Source of the DNA: Methanobacterium sp.
Lineage (GTDB): Archaea; Methanobacteriota; Methanobacteria; Methanobacteriales; Methanobacteriaceae
Reading direction: 5' to 3'
DNA length: 5,401 bases
Assembly: GCA_028682985.1 (NCBI GenBank)
Contig: JAJRAE010000258.1
Coordinates: 1-5,401 of the forward strand
Both the position numbers and the translations under genes were made by a program. Position 1 is the stretch's first letter, and each line of letters starts with the position of its first letter. The notes below the pieces were generated by a model. The model ran no database searches, was not told the DNA's origin, and saw only the letters and a list, made by a program, of their open reading frames with translations. Below, in pieces: positions 1 to 5,401 of the stretch.

Positions 1-814
1 CTCCCTGTAACGGCCCTATATTTATGTAGTTAAGCAGGTTAAACAGGAAATAGAGTTTATCCGGGTTATAGCCCAGATCATTCACCGCACCACCAGCCCC
101 CATGATGGTGGAGGTGACCAGGTTAATAAGTGGGGTTATATTACCCAGCTTTGTGTAGAAATAAGCTATAAAAGGAATGAATAAAGCCAAACTGGCTAAA
201 ATTCCAATAATTATCTTTCTAAAATGCTTCAGAGCATCCTTATTAATAATTAAATAGAGGAAAATAGGGAATATCAGTATTATTGATGTGTACCTGGCCA
301 GGAATGCTACCATCAATAAAGGGAAAACTAGGTACAGATAATTAGAATCCCTATTTACCCCAAGAACCAGAAGGTAGATAGCCCATATGGATATAGAAAC
401 CCCTGGTATATCTATCCCGCCAGAAACAGCCCAGGTAAATATCAGGGGGAATGAAAGAAAGATAATAGAACCAGTTAAGCTTTGTATCTGATTAAATCTC
501 TGTCTCAACAGGAGATATAACCCAATGATTCCCCAGATAAAAATAAAAGCATCCAGGATAAACAGGGCATTGGCAGAGATGTAACCTAATCTGAATATTA
601 TAGATGTGAGAAAGGGCATTAAAGGAGACAGATAAATAACACTTACATTACCTACCGGTATACCGGCAAATATCAGGGCATTATTCAGGTAAACAAACAC
701 ATCATAATAAGGAACCCCTATATAGAACTGTTTAAACAATAGATACCCTGTGATAGCCAGTGTGGTAATGAAAAGGATAAAAAATGGTTTTCTGAGTAGT
801 TCCCGATATTTCAT
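1..814 (-). CDS. Polytopic membrane protein, probable GT-C/family 39-type glycosyltransferase (partial, C-terminus outside window)
   Basis: The frame is open for 271 codons from an ATG at 814-812 to the window edge, so only the N-terminal part is seen. The start is supported by GGTGA at 826-822, seven bases upstream, and a TATA box further up. The product is strongly hydrophobic with about seven or eight likely membrane helices, roughly at residues 11-30, 60-76, 81-103, 113-130, 138-153, 159-173, 176-190 and 200-220. After the first helix comes a short loop with PYYD (35-38), placed where GT-C enzymes carry a catalytic acidic residue (candidate D38). The segment LARYTSIILIFP (172-183) resembles the Arg-plus-hydrophobic helix pattern of ArnT/PMT-like proteins. 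Such enzymes transfer sugars from polyprenyl-phosphate donors at the outer membrane face. The membrane nature is clear; the transferase function is inferred from topology and resemblance, and another multi-helix envelope protein is possible. It appears to be transcribed alone. Confidence 0.68.
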   Translation of the reverse strand, partial: MKYRELLRKPFFILFITTLAITGYLLFKQFYIGVPYYDVFVYLNNALIFAGIPVGNVSVIYLSPLMPFLTSIIFRLGYISANALFILDAFIFIWGIIGLYLLLRQRFNQIQSLTGSIIFLSFPLIFTWAVSGGIDIPGVSISIWAIYLLVLGVNRDSNYLYLVFPLLMVAFLARYTSIILIFPIFLYLIINKDALKHFRKIIIGILASLALFIPFIAYFYTKLGNITPLINLVTSTIMGAGGAVNDLGYNPDKLYFLFNLLNYINIGPLQG

Positions 815-852
815 GAAAAATTCACCAATAGAATAACCCTGGAAAATTAGAT

Positions 853-869
853 TAATATAAATTCTCTTT
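853..869 (-). promoter_or_regulatory. Promoter (BRE + TATA box) of the membrane protein gene
   Basis: On the minus strand a purine-rich AAAGAGAA (869-862) directly precedes TTTATATTA (861-853), the layout of an archaeal BRE plus TATA box. Counting about 25 bases from the box centre puts the start of transcription near 832. That leaves a leader of about 18 bases that contains the GGTGA site. The spacing is good, but the start site is predicted, not measured. Confidence 0.6.
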
Positions 870-882
870 AATATGAAGTGTT

Positions 883-914
883 AAAAAAGTTTTGTTTAAA
901 TAGAAGTAAAAAAA
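883..914 (-). terminator. T-tract terminator after the PEBP gene
   Basis: Reading on the minus strand, a run of seven T (914-908) lies about 20 bases past the PEBP stop codon, and a second run of six T (888-883) follows. No hairpin is evident. Archaeal RNA polymerase can terminate at U-tracts without one. The position, upstream of a separate promoter for the next gene, fits a terminator. Confidence 0.5.
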
Positions 915-932
915 TGTTTGTTTTTGTAATTT

Positions 933-1391
933 TTATCGGGTGAACAAGCACATCAACTCATCCTGGTCAAGAATATGTCCATCTATAGCCTGTAGTAGTT
1001 CATTCCTCTGCACCAGTGGTGGTAAATCAAGTTTTACATCCAGAGCATAAACTTTGAAGAAATAATGGTGTGTTCCTCTAGGTGGGCAGGGACCTCCGTA
1101 ACCCACCAGGCCAAAACTGTTCATACCATGTTTAGATCCATCATCCATTAATTCTCGGGACATAATATGCTCCGGCAAACTTGTGGTATCTGGGGGTAGA
1201 TTGAATATTAACCAATGGGTGAACAAACCTCCTGATGCATCAGGATCCTCCAGTATAATGGCTATACTTTTAGCATCATGTGGGACATCTTTTATTTCCA
1301 GCGGGGGTGAAACATTCACATCATTACAGCTGTACCTGACTGGTATTGGTTCTCCTTCGTTAAAAACAGGGCTGGTAATTTTTATTGGCAT
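933..1391 (-). CDS. PEBP-family protein (YbhB/YbcL-like Raf kinase inhibitor-like protein)
   Basis: A complete 152-residue protein matching the bacterial/archaeal branch of the phosphatidylethanolamine-binding protein family, which is usually about 150-180 residues. Both family signatures are intact: DPDA followed by HW (residues 49-52 and 59-60), and GYGGPCPPRGTHHYFF (97-112). Together these form the anion/ligand pocket in the fold. The N-terminal ITSPVF and the C-terminal DELM segments are also typical. No signal peptide or membrane helix is seen, so it is cytosolic. I start it at the ATG at 1391-1389, because AGAGGA lies about seven bases upstream. An in-frame TTG at 1409 would add six residues but would overlap that ribosome binding site region. 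No substrate is established for the archaeal members; ligand binding is family knowledge and an exact role cannot be given. It is divergent from ABCE1 and seems monocistronic. Confidence 0.93.
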   Translation of the reverse strand: MPIKITSPVFNEGEPIPVRYSCNDVNVSPPLEIKDVPHDAKSIAIILEDPDASGGLFTHWLIFNLPPDTTSLPEHIMSRELMDDGSKHGMNSFGLVGYGGPCPPRGTHHYFFKVYALDVKLDLPPLVQRNELLQAIDGHILDQDELMCLFTR

Positions 1392-1433
1392 ATTTCTTAT
1401 TCCTCTCAATCATTAAATAATGAAATTTAATTG

Positions 1434-1441
1434 TTTATAAA
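1434..1441 (-). promoter_or_regulatory. TATA box of the PEBP gene
   Basis: TTTATAAA (palindromic) lies 43 bases upstream of the PEBP start codon on the minus strand. A start site about 25 bases on would fall near 1413, leaving a leader of about 20 bases that holds the AGAGGA site. The surrounding DNA is very AT-rich, so chance matches are common; the spacing is the main support. Confidence 0.5.
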
Positions 1442-1513
1442 TATGTAATAAATTATAAATTAATTTTTATAATAGAAATGAAAGAATTATTATAAATAAA
1501 AATCTCAGAATCA

Positions 1514-1523
1514 TTATATAATT
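1514..1523 (+). promoter_or_regulatory. Candidate TATA box for ABCE1
   Basis: TTATATAATT lies about 60 bases before the TTG start of ABCE1, which predicts a start of transcription near 1543 and a leader of about 38 bases including the GGTGAT site. Other TATA-like stretches exist at 1488-1496 and 1543-1550. The latter would start the RNA too close to the ribosome binding site, so I prefer this one, with modest confidence because the whole gap is AT-rich. Confidence 0.4.
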
Positions 1524-1570
1524 ATTTAAAATAACTAAAAGGTATAAAATTTAATATTAAACTTATTTTT

Positions 1571-1576
1571 GGTGAT
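1571..1576 (+). promoter_or_regulatory. Ribosome binding site that fixes the TTG start of ABCE1
   Basis: GGTGAT is a perfect match to the anti-Shine-Dalgarno of methanobacterial 16S rRNA and ends five bases before the TTG at 1582. No ATG or GTG lies closer in frame, and the protein starts MSRISILDRDRC as ABCE1 proteins do. The rare start codon is therefore credible. Confidence 0.85.
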
Positions 1577-1581
1577 AAAAT

Positions 1582-3357
1582 TTGAGTAGAATATCCATAT
1601 TAGATCGTGATCGCTGTCAGCCTAAAAAATGCAACTACGTCTGCATAGAATACTGCCCCGGGGTGCGTATGGAGGAAGACACCATCACCATCGACCCAAA
1701 GACCAAGAAACCATTAATGTCCGAGGAGCTGTGCTCTGGATGTGGGATATGCACCAACCGCTGCCCATTCCAGGCGGTAAGCATAATCAACCTGCCAGAA
1801 GCTCTTGAGGACCCCATTCACCGTTATGGCCAGAACATGTTTGAATTGTTTGGATTACCCACCATCCGGGAGGAATCTGTGGTGGGAATGCTAGGACCTA
1901 ACGGTATAGGTAAATCAACCATCATCCGCATACTCTCAGGTGAATTGAAACCCAATCTGGGTCTTTATGAGAGGGAAAGTTCCTGGGACGATATCATAAA
2001 CTACTTCAAAGGCTCTCAGATGCAGAACTACTTCAAAAAATTATCAGATGGTGAGTTGAGCGTGGTTCACAAACCACAGATGGTAGATCTCCTACCAAAA
2101 TTTATTAAAGGTTCAGTGCAGGATCTTTTAGAGGGGGTAAATCAGCGAGATGCCCTGGATGATGTTAAGAATGTCCTGGAGCTTGGATCCATACTGGATA
2201 GGGATATTAAAAATCTAAGCGGTGGTGAGCTGCAGAGGGTTGCTATAGCCGCAGCGGTTCTGCGTGAAGCTGATTTTTATTACTTTGACGAGCCCACCAG
2301 CTGGCTGGATGTGCGGCAGAGGCTTAACGCTGTTAAGGTCATCCGGGACCTGGCTGAGAGTGGAAAATCCGTACTGGTAATTGAGCACGACCTGGCAGCT
2401 CTGGATGCAATATCAGACTATGTGCATATCCTTTATGGAGAACCTGGAGGGTATGGGGTTGTCTCCCAGTTGCGGGGAGTTCGTGTAGGAATTAACACTT
2501 ATATCAATGGTTTTTTGCGGGAGGAGAATGTCAGATTCCGTAAGCAGCCCATAATATTCGAGGTAAGACCTCCCGCCGCTGAGGTGGATACAGAGGAACT
2601 TACTGAGTACACAAGCTTAAAAAAGAAGTTCAAAGATTTCTCGCTGGATATAAAAAGTGGAATAGTGCATCATGATGAAATCATAACCGCCTTCGGACCT
2701 AACGGAATAGGTAAAACCACCTTTGCCAAGATGCTGGCTGGGGTGGCTAAGCCGGACTCAGGGAAAATAAATAAAAAGGTTAAGGTGGCTTATAAACCCC
2801 AGTATCTGACATCTGATTTTAGTGGATCCGTGCAGGATCTCCTCATTACCACCGCCCCTAATTTCGGCACCAATATCTTCAAGACAGAGATCATCCGTCC
2901 TTTCAGCCTGGAGGAGCTTATGGATAAAGAAGTGCAAGATCTCAGTGGAGGAGAATTGCAAAGACTCTCAATAGCCTTAACATTATCACAGGAAGCCGAT
3001 ATCTACCTCTTTGATGAGCCCACTGCCTTTTTGGATGTAGAGCAAAGACTTAAAACCGCCCGTGCAGTTAAAAGAGTGGTGGAAGGTCGTAACAGCGCCT
3101 CCATTATTGTGGACCATGACATTGTATTCATTGATTACATATCAGATCGGGCCATGGTATTCTACGGAGAACCCGGGGTGGAAGGGCATGCTAGCGCTCC
3201 TAAGAATTTGCGGTCAGCTATGAATCAGTTCCTGGAGGATGTAGGAATAACTTTCCGCAGGGATAAGGAAACAAAACGCCCCCGGGTAAATAAACAGGGC
3301 AGTTATCTTGACCGAGAACAGAAAGAGAAGGGTGAATATTATTATCTGGATATCTAG
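1582..3357 (+). CDS. ABCE1/Rli1 ribosome recycling ATPase (iron-sulfur ABC protein)
   Basis: A 591-residue, full-length ABCE1, soluble and without membrane domains. It splits post-termination ribosomes together with aRF1/Pelota and stays on the small subunit into initiation. The N-terminal domain carries two [4Fe-4S] sites: cysteines 12, 17, 21, 25 and 51, 54, 57, 61, the last four in a ferredoxin-like CxxCxxCxxxC. Tyr82 lies in the expected Y-loop. NBD1 has Walker A GPNGIGKST (105-113), the ABCE1-specific helix-loop-helix insert (about 135-154), signature LSGGE (212-216), Walker B ending in D236-E237 and switch His269. An Arg-rich hinge follows (about 298-325). NBD2 has Walker A GPNGIGKTT (372-380), LSGGE (454-458), D478-E479 and His512; a second hinge and the C-terminal tail (about 545-591) complete it. 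All catalytic residues are present. It starts with TTG behind GGTGAT. The codons look richer in G+C than those of the kinase downstream, as often seen in highly expressed housekeeping genes. Confidence 0.98.
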   Translation: MSRISILDRDRCQPKKCNYVCIEYCPGVRMEEDTITIDPKTKKPLMSEELCSGCGICTNRCPFQAVSIINLPEALEDPIHRYGQNMFELFGLPTIREESVVGMLGPNGIGKSTIIRILSGELKPNLGLYERESSWDDIINYFKGSQMQNYFKKLSDGELSVVHKPQMVDLLPKFIKGSVQDLLEGVNQRDALDDVKNVLELGSILDRDIKNLSGGELQRVAIAAAVLREADFYYFDEPTSWLDVRQRLNAVKVIRDLAESGKSVLVIEHDLAALDAISDYVHILYGEPGGYGVVSQLRGVRVGINTYINGFLREENVRFRKQPIIFEVRPPAAEVDTEELTEYTSLKKKFKDFSLDIKSGIVHHDEIITAFGPNGIGKTTFAKMLAGVAKPDSGKINKKVKVAYKPQYLTSDFSGSVQDLLITTAPNFGTNIFKTEIIRPFSLEELMDKEVQDLSGGELQRLSIALTLSQEADIYLFDEPTAFLDVEQRLKTARAVKRVVEGRNSASIIVDHDIVFIDYISDRAMVFYGEPGVEGHASAPKNLRSAMNQFLEDVGITFRRDKETKRPRVNKQGSYLDREQKEKGEYYYLDI

Positions 3358-3375
3358 ACATATCTGGAATACTAT

Positions 3376-3397
3376 CCCCCTTTTTGCGTACTTTTTT
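3376..3397 (+). terminator. T-tract terminator after ABCE1
   Basis: About 20 bases past the ABCE1 stop, CCCCC is followed by TTTTT (3381-3385) and then TTTTTT (3392-3397). There is no clear hairpin. Two U-runs close behind a stop codon are a usual archaeal 3' end. Confidence 0.5.
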
Positions 3398-3432
3398 AAT
3401 ATTTTAGGATAATCTTCATAATCTAAATAAAA

Positions 3433-3467
3433 AAATGATTAAAAAAAAATTCATTTAACTTTTTTTG
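3433..3467 (+). terminator. Weak hairpin followed by eight T
   Basis: AAATGA (3433-3438) and TCATTT (3451-3456) can pair around an A-rich loop, and a run of eight T (3460-3467) follows. The stem is AT-only except for one pair, so the U-tract is the stronger part. It may act as a back-up terminator for ABCE1. On the opposite strand, the nine A at 3441-3449 become nine T, which could end a minus-strand transcript. Confidence 0.35.
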
Positions 3468-3504
3468 TCCACGACCCCACCCTTGCGCAGACAAGGTGTC
3501 TGAG
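3468..3504. other. GC-rich island with two mutually exclusive hairpins; possible small RNA
   Basis: About 62% G+C by hand count over 37 bases, inside DNA that is overwhelmingly A+T. Two stems overlap. CACCCTTG (3478-3485) pairs with CAAGGTG (3492-3498) with a one-base bulge and a six-base loop. Alternatively CAGAC (3488-3492) pairs perfectly with GTCTG (3498-3502) around a five-base loop. Both cannot form together. A T8 tract lies to the left and a TATA element to the right. The island could belong to a short minus-strand RNA starting near 3489 and ending at the T9 tract at 3449-3441, or could be a protein-binding site. I do not recognise it as any known RNA family; no C/D-box pair or tRNA arm fits. 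Confidence 0.35.
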
Positions 3505-3507
3505 TTA

Positions 3508-3518
3508 TTATATATAAA
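3508..3518. promoter_or_regulatory. Palindromic TATA element, possibly bidirectional
   Basis: TTATATATAA (3508-3517) is a perfect palindrome; on the minus strand, 3518-3511 reads the consensus TTTATATA. A minus-strand start would fall near 3489, inside the GC-rich island. A plus-strand start would fall near 3538, giving either a non-coding RNA or a leader of more than 430 bases for the kinase. Neither start is proven. Confidence 0.4.
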
Positions 3519-3601
3519 TCTGCATTAATGTCAGTTTTACAGTTAAATCTGATATACCAATTCTGAAATAAGTATTATTAATATTTGAATATATGGAAAA
3601 T

Positions 3602-3612
3602 TGAGTCACTCA
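3602..3612. repeat. 11-bp odd palindrome, operator-like
   Basis: TGAGTCACTCA has five-base arms around a central C. The loop is too small to fold as RNA, so if it is functional it would be a site for a dimeric DNA-binding protein. It lies about 70 bp downstream of the plus-strand start predicted from the TATA element at 3508-3517. A match of this size could arise by chance. Confidence 0.2.
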
Positions 3613-3724
3613 TTTTTTATGAAAATAATCAACAAAAAAGCAATACTATTGTCAACTCCACATACTATATGTTGAAAAATTAGAATATGAGAATGAATAT
3701 TATGCCATTTTATGTCCAATTTAC

Positions 3725-3758
3725 TTGCTATTTTTTATGGTATTAATTGCTATTTTTT
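3725..3758 (+). repeat. Direct repeat TTGCTATTTTTT, two copies 22 bp apart
   Basis: Identical 12-mers at 3725-3736 and 3747-3758 start 22 bases apart, about two turns of the helix. Half of each unit is a T-run, so slippage or low complexity may explain it. No function can be assigned. Confidence 0.3.
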
Positions 3759-3832
3759 TATTACTAAAATCTAATATAATCCCTACAATCTAAGATAACA
3801 ATTAAAAAATTAAGTATCACTACATTCAGCTC

Positions 3833-3898
3833 AAATCCCCATATTTTTGTCAGTATATTGGTTGGTGGGTATAATTAATACGGGGATTTTCATTTTTT
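3833..3898 (+). terminator. Long stem-loop followed by a T-run; terminator or RNA 3' end
   Basis: AAATCCCC (3833-3840) pairs perfectly with GGGGATTT (3882-3889). After one A-C mismatch the stem continues with TATT (3842-3845) against AATA (3877-3880), giving 12 pairs around a 31-base loop that contains a G-rich stretch. Three bases beyond the stem is a run of six T (3893-3898), so the element has polarity and reads as a terminator on the plus strand only. It ends 75 bp before the kinase start. It may close a non-coding transcript from the gap or act in the kinase leader. Confidence 0.4.
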
Positions 3899-3918
3899 AC
3901 CAATTTATTAATAGTTCA

Positions 3919-3927
3919 TTACATATA
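3919..3927 (+). promoter_or_regulatory. Candidate proximal TATA box for the histidine kinase
   Basis: TTACATATA lies about 50 bases before the ATG and predicts an RNA start near 3949, leaving a leader of about 25 bases. The match to consensus is only fair. A run of eight T (3950-3957) sits directly between this start and the ribosome binding site. Confidence 0.3.
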
Positions 3928-3959
3928 GTTAATAACATAATTCTCTTGATTTTTTTTAA

Positions 3960-3965
3960 AGGTGG
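3960..3965 (+). promoter_or_regulatory. Ribosome binding site of the histidine kinase
   Basis: AGGTGG ends eight bases before the ATG at 3974 and five bases before an in-frame TTG at 3971. Both starts are possible and differ by one residue; ATG is preferred. Confidence 0.6.
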
Positions 3966-3973
3966 TTGAATTG

Positions 3974-5401
3974 ATGGATGAAAAGGATAAAGAGAGAAAG
4001 GCAGGAATATTAGAATCTAAGGAAGAGTTGAGGAATAGTAATCTTTATCTTCGTGAGTTAATTGAGGTTAGTATTGATCCTTTAGTTACCATTGGCCCTG
4101 ATGGGAATATAACAGATGTTAATAAAGCTGTTGAATTAGCAACAGGTTATTCACGCGATCAGCTTATTGGAACTGACTTTTCAGATTATTTCACTGATCC
4201 AGATAAAGCACGGGCTGGATACATGGAAGTATTCCAAGAAGGATTCGTAAAAGATTATCCCTTGGAAATCCAGCATAAAAAAGGACGTGTAATGCCTGTT
4301 TTGTATAACGCCTCAGTTTATAAAGATGAAAAGGGCCTAGTTATTGGAGTCTTCGCAGCAGCAAGAGACATAAGCCAACTCAAAAAAGCAGAAGCAAAAC
4401 TGAAAACCCATATGGAAAATCTGGAGATTATCATTAAAAAACGAACAGCAGAGCTGACGAATGCTAATTTACTGCTTAAAGCGGAAATTAAAGAACGAAA
4501 AAGGATGGAAATAATTATTCAGGATAATGTTAGAAGACTTAATCTTGCTTTAGAAGCAGCTGATATGGGAGCTTGGGATTTGGATCTGGTGAGTGATACT
4601 GCCATCCGGACAATTGAACATGACCAAATATTTGGTTACGATTCACTTGTACCAGAATGGGGTTCAAAAATCCTTTTTGAACATATTTTACCGGAGGATC
4701 TTGAATATGTTCAACAGAAATTTGAAAAAGCTTACCAAACTAACAAATTATATTTCCAATGCAGAATCATAAGGGAGGATAATAAACAAGTACGGTGGAT
4801 TGAAACATATGGTAATGTTTATCGTGATGATGAGGATGTTCCTATCCGAATGTTAGGTGTAGTCAGTGACATCACAGAAAGAAAAGAAGCTGAAACCCAA
4901 CTGTTAAAAGTTATAGGAGAAAAAGAAACGCTACTAAAGGAAATCCATCACAGAGTGAATAATAACATGCAAATTATTTCCAGCCTATTAAGTTTGGAAT
5001 CTTCTCAATTGTTTGATAAGAGAGATATCAGATTTTTGGAGGCATCTCAAGATCGTATTAGATCAATGGCTCTTATTCATGAAGATTTATACCAATCAGA
5101 GGGTTTTTCAAGTATCAAATTTAAATATTACGTGAATAATCTAACATCTGAGCTTTTAACCACATATGGAGCCCATTCGCACATTAAAATAGTTACCGAT
5201 ATTCAAGATGTTTCATTCAACATGGAAACAGCAATACCCCTAGGTCTAATCATCAACGAACTGGTTACCAATAGTTTGAAGCATGCATTTCCTGATTTAA
5301 AAGGTGAAATATCCATATTTATACATAATAAAGGTGAAGAATATGAACTGATAATCAAGGACAACGGAATGGGACTACCAAAAGAAATTGATCTGGAAAA
5401 A
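3974..5401 (+). CDS. PAS-PAS-HisKA_2 sensor histidine kinase (partial, C-terminal end outside window)
   Basis: The frame is open for 476 codons to the window edge. Residues 24-134 form a PAS domain (IDPLVTIGPDGNITDVN at 34-50, closing with FAAARDIS). Residues 135-189 are a charged coiled-coil linker with KKRTAELTNAN. Residues 190-301 are a second PAS domain of the PAS_3 type (ALEAADMGAWD, closing with VVSDITERK). A HisKA_2 dimerisation domain follows with the H-box EIHHRVNNNMQ (323-333); His326, before the Arg, is the expected phosphate acceptor. The ATPase domain shows N-box NELVTNSLKHAF (428-439) and DNGMGLP (463-469); the final glycine-rich box lies beyond the edge. There is no membrane helix or signal peptide, so it should sense a cytosolic cue, possibly redox or a small ligand through PAS; no cofactor-binding residue can be named. 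The usual Lys of HRVKNN is Asn329. No response regulator is visible; one could be just outside the window. Codons look more A+T-rich than in ABCE1. Confidence 0.95.
   Translation, partial: MDEKDKERKAGILESKEELRNSNLYLRELIEVSIDPLVTIGPDGNITDVNKAVELATGYSRDQLIGTDFSDYFTDPDKARAGYMEVFQEGFVKDYPLEIQHKKGRVMPVLYNASVYKDEKGLVIGVFAAARDISQLKKAEAKLKTHMENLEIIIKKRTAELTNANLLLKAEIKERKRMEIIIQDNVRRLNLALEAADMGAWDLDLVSDTAIRTIEHDQIFGYDSLVPEWGSKILFEHILPEDLEYVQQKFEKAYQTNKLYFQCRIIREDNKQVRWIETYGNVYRDDEDVPIRMLGVVSDITERKEAETQLLKVIGEKETLLKEIHHRVNNNMQIISSLLSLESSQLFDKRDIRFLEASQDRIRSMALIHEDLYQSEGFSSIKFKYYVNNLTSELLTTYGAHSHIKIVTDIQDVSFNMETAIPLGLIINELVTNSLKHAFPDLKGEISIFIHNKGEEYELIIKDNGMGLPKEIDLEK

Larger units (their letters stand above)
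3358..3973. other. 616-bp AT-rich gap without a convincing gene
   Basis: No frame on either strand holds a believable protein gene here; the longest stretches with a start codon are about 20 codons. The region is mostly A+T with many homopolymer runs. The exceptions, listed separately, are a GC-rich island (3468-3504), a palindromic TATA element (3508-3517), a short odd palindrome (3602-3612), a spaced direct repeat (3725-3758) and a long stem-loop (3833-3889). No tRNA, rRNA, CRISPR repeat or insertion-sequence end was recognised. Confidence 0.7.

Noticed and set aside
1392..1409. Six-residue N-terminal extension of the PEBP protein from a TTG at 1409
   Set aside because: The AGAGGA ribosome binding site lies within this extension and is well spaced for the ATG at 1391, where the family's usual N-terminus begins.
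1183..1416. 77-codon plus-strand open frame
   Set aside because: It lies entirely opposite the PEBP gene, whose conserved motifs prove the minus strand is coding; its translation resembles nothing.
1635..1817. 60-codon minus-strand open frame
   Set aside because: It is antisense to the iron-sulfur domain of ABCE1, with no ribosome binding site or recognisable product.
2758..2961. 67-codon minus-strand open frame
   Set aside because: It is antisense to ABCE1 NBD2 and has no supporting signal.
3435..3503. Possible C/D-box small RNA (ATGATTA at 3435-3441, CTGA at 3500-3503)
   Set aside because: The C-box has a mismatch at a key position, there are no internal D' and C' boxes, and the span contains a T8 tract that would likely stop transcription.
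3468..3504. tRNA fragment or attachment site
   Set aside because: No T-arm or anticodon-arm pattern fits on either strand, and there is no integrase or flanking repeat in the window.
3629..3793. Open stretch of about 54 codons on the plus strand, ending in a hydrophobic segment like a membrane helix
   Set aside because: No ATG or GTG start, no ribosome binding site, and a composition expected from T-rich DNA. The only ATG is near the end, leaving under 20 residues.

Overview
The window looks like chromosomal DNA from a methanogenic archaeon, most likely Methanobacteriales and probably Methanobacterium or a close relative. Four things support this. It carries a complete ABCE1/Rli1, a ribosome-recycling ATPase found in archaea and eukaryotes but not bacteria. 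Its ribosome binding sites are of the GGTGA(T) type that matches the archaeal 16S 3' end. Its promoters look like TTTATA boxes with purine-rich BRE-like sequence upstream, and it uses bare T-tracts as likely terminators. Finally, it has a soluble PAS-PAS-HisKA_2 sensor kinase of the kind that is abundant in methanogens. Genus is inferred from general resemblance, not from a search.

Layout. On the minus strand, 1-814 is the N-terminal 271 codons of a polytopic membrane protein resembling GT-C/family 39 glycosyltransferases; it runs off the left edge. Also on the minus strand, 933-1391 is a complete cytosolic PEBP-family (YbhB/YbcL-like) protein. Between them lie two T-tracts and a separate well-formed promoter, so they are probably independent units. 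An AT-rich gap of about 190 bp (1392-1581) holds divergent promoters for the PEBP gene and for ABCE1. ABCE1 (1582-3357, plus strand) starts with TTG behind a perfect GGTGAT. A 616-bp AT-rich gap follows (3358-3973). The right end (3974-5401) is a histidine kinase cut by the window edge just after its D-box, so only the end of its ATPase domain is missing.

The genes do not form an obvious pathway: ABCE1 is translation housekeeping, the membrane protein points to the envelope, PEBP function in archaea is unknown, and the kinase is signalling. No defence system, mobile element, CRISPR array, tRNA or rRNA was found.

The least explained part is the 616-bp gap. It holds a sharply bounded GC-rich island (3468-3504) with two mutually exclusive hairpins, next to a palindromic TATA element that could fire in either direction. 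About 330 bp further on is a 12-bp stem-loop followed by a T-run. These could be one or two small non-coding RNAs, or a long regulated leader for the kinase. This is inference from sequence layout alone.
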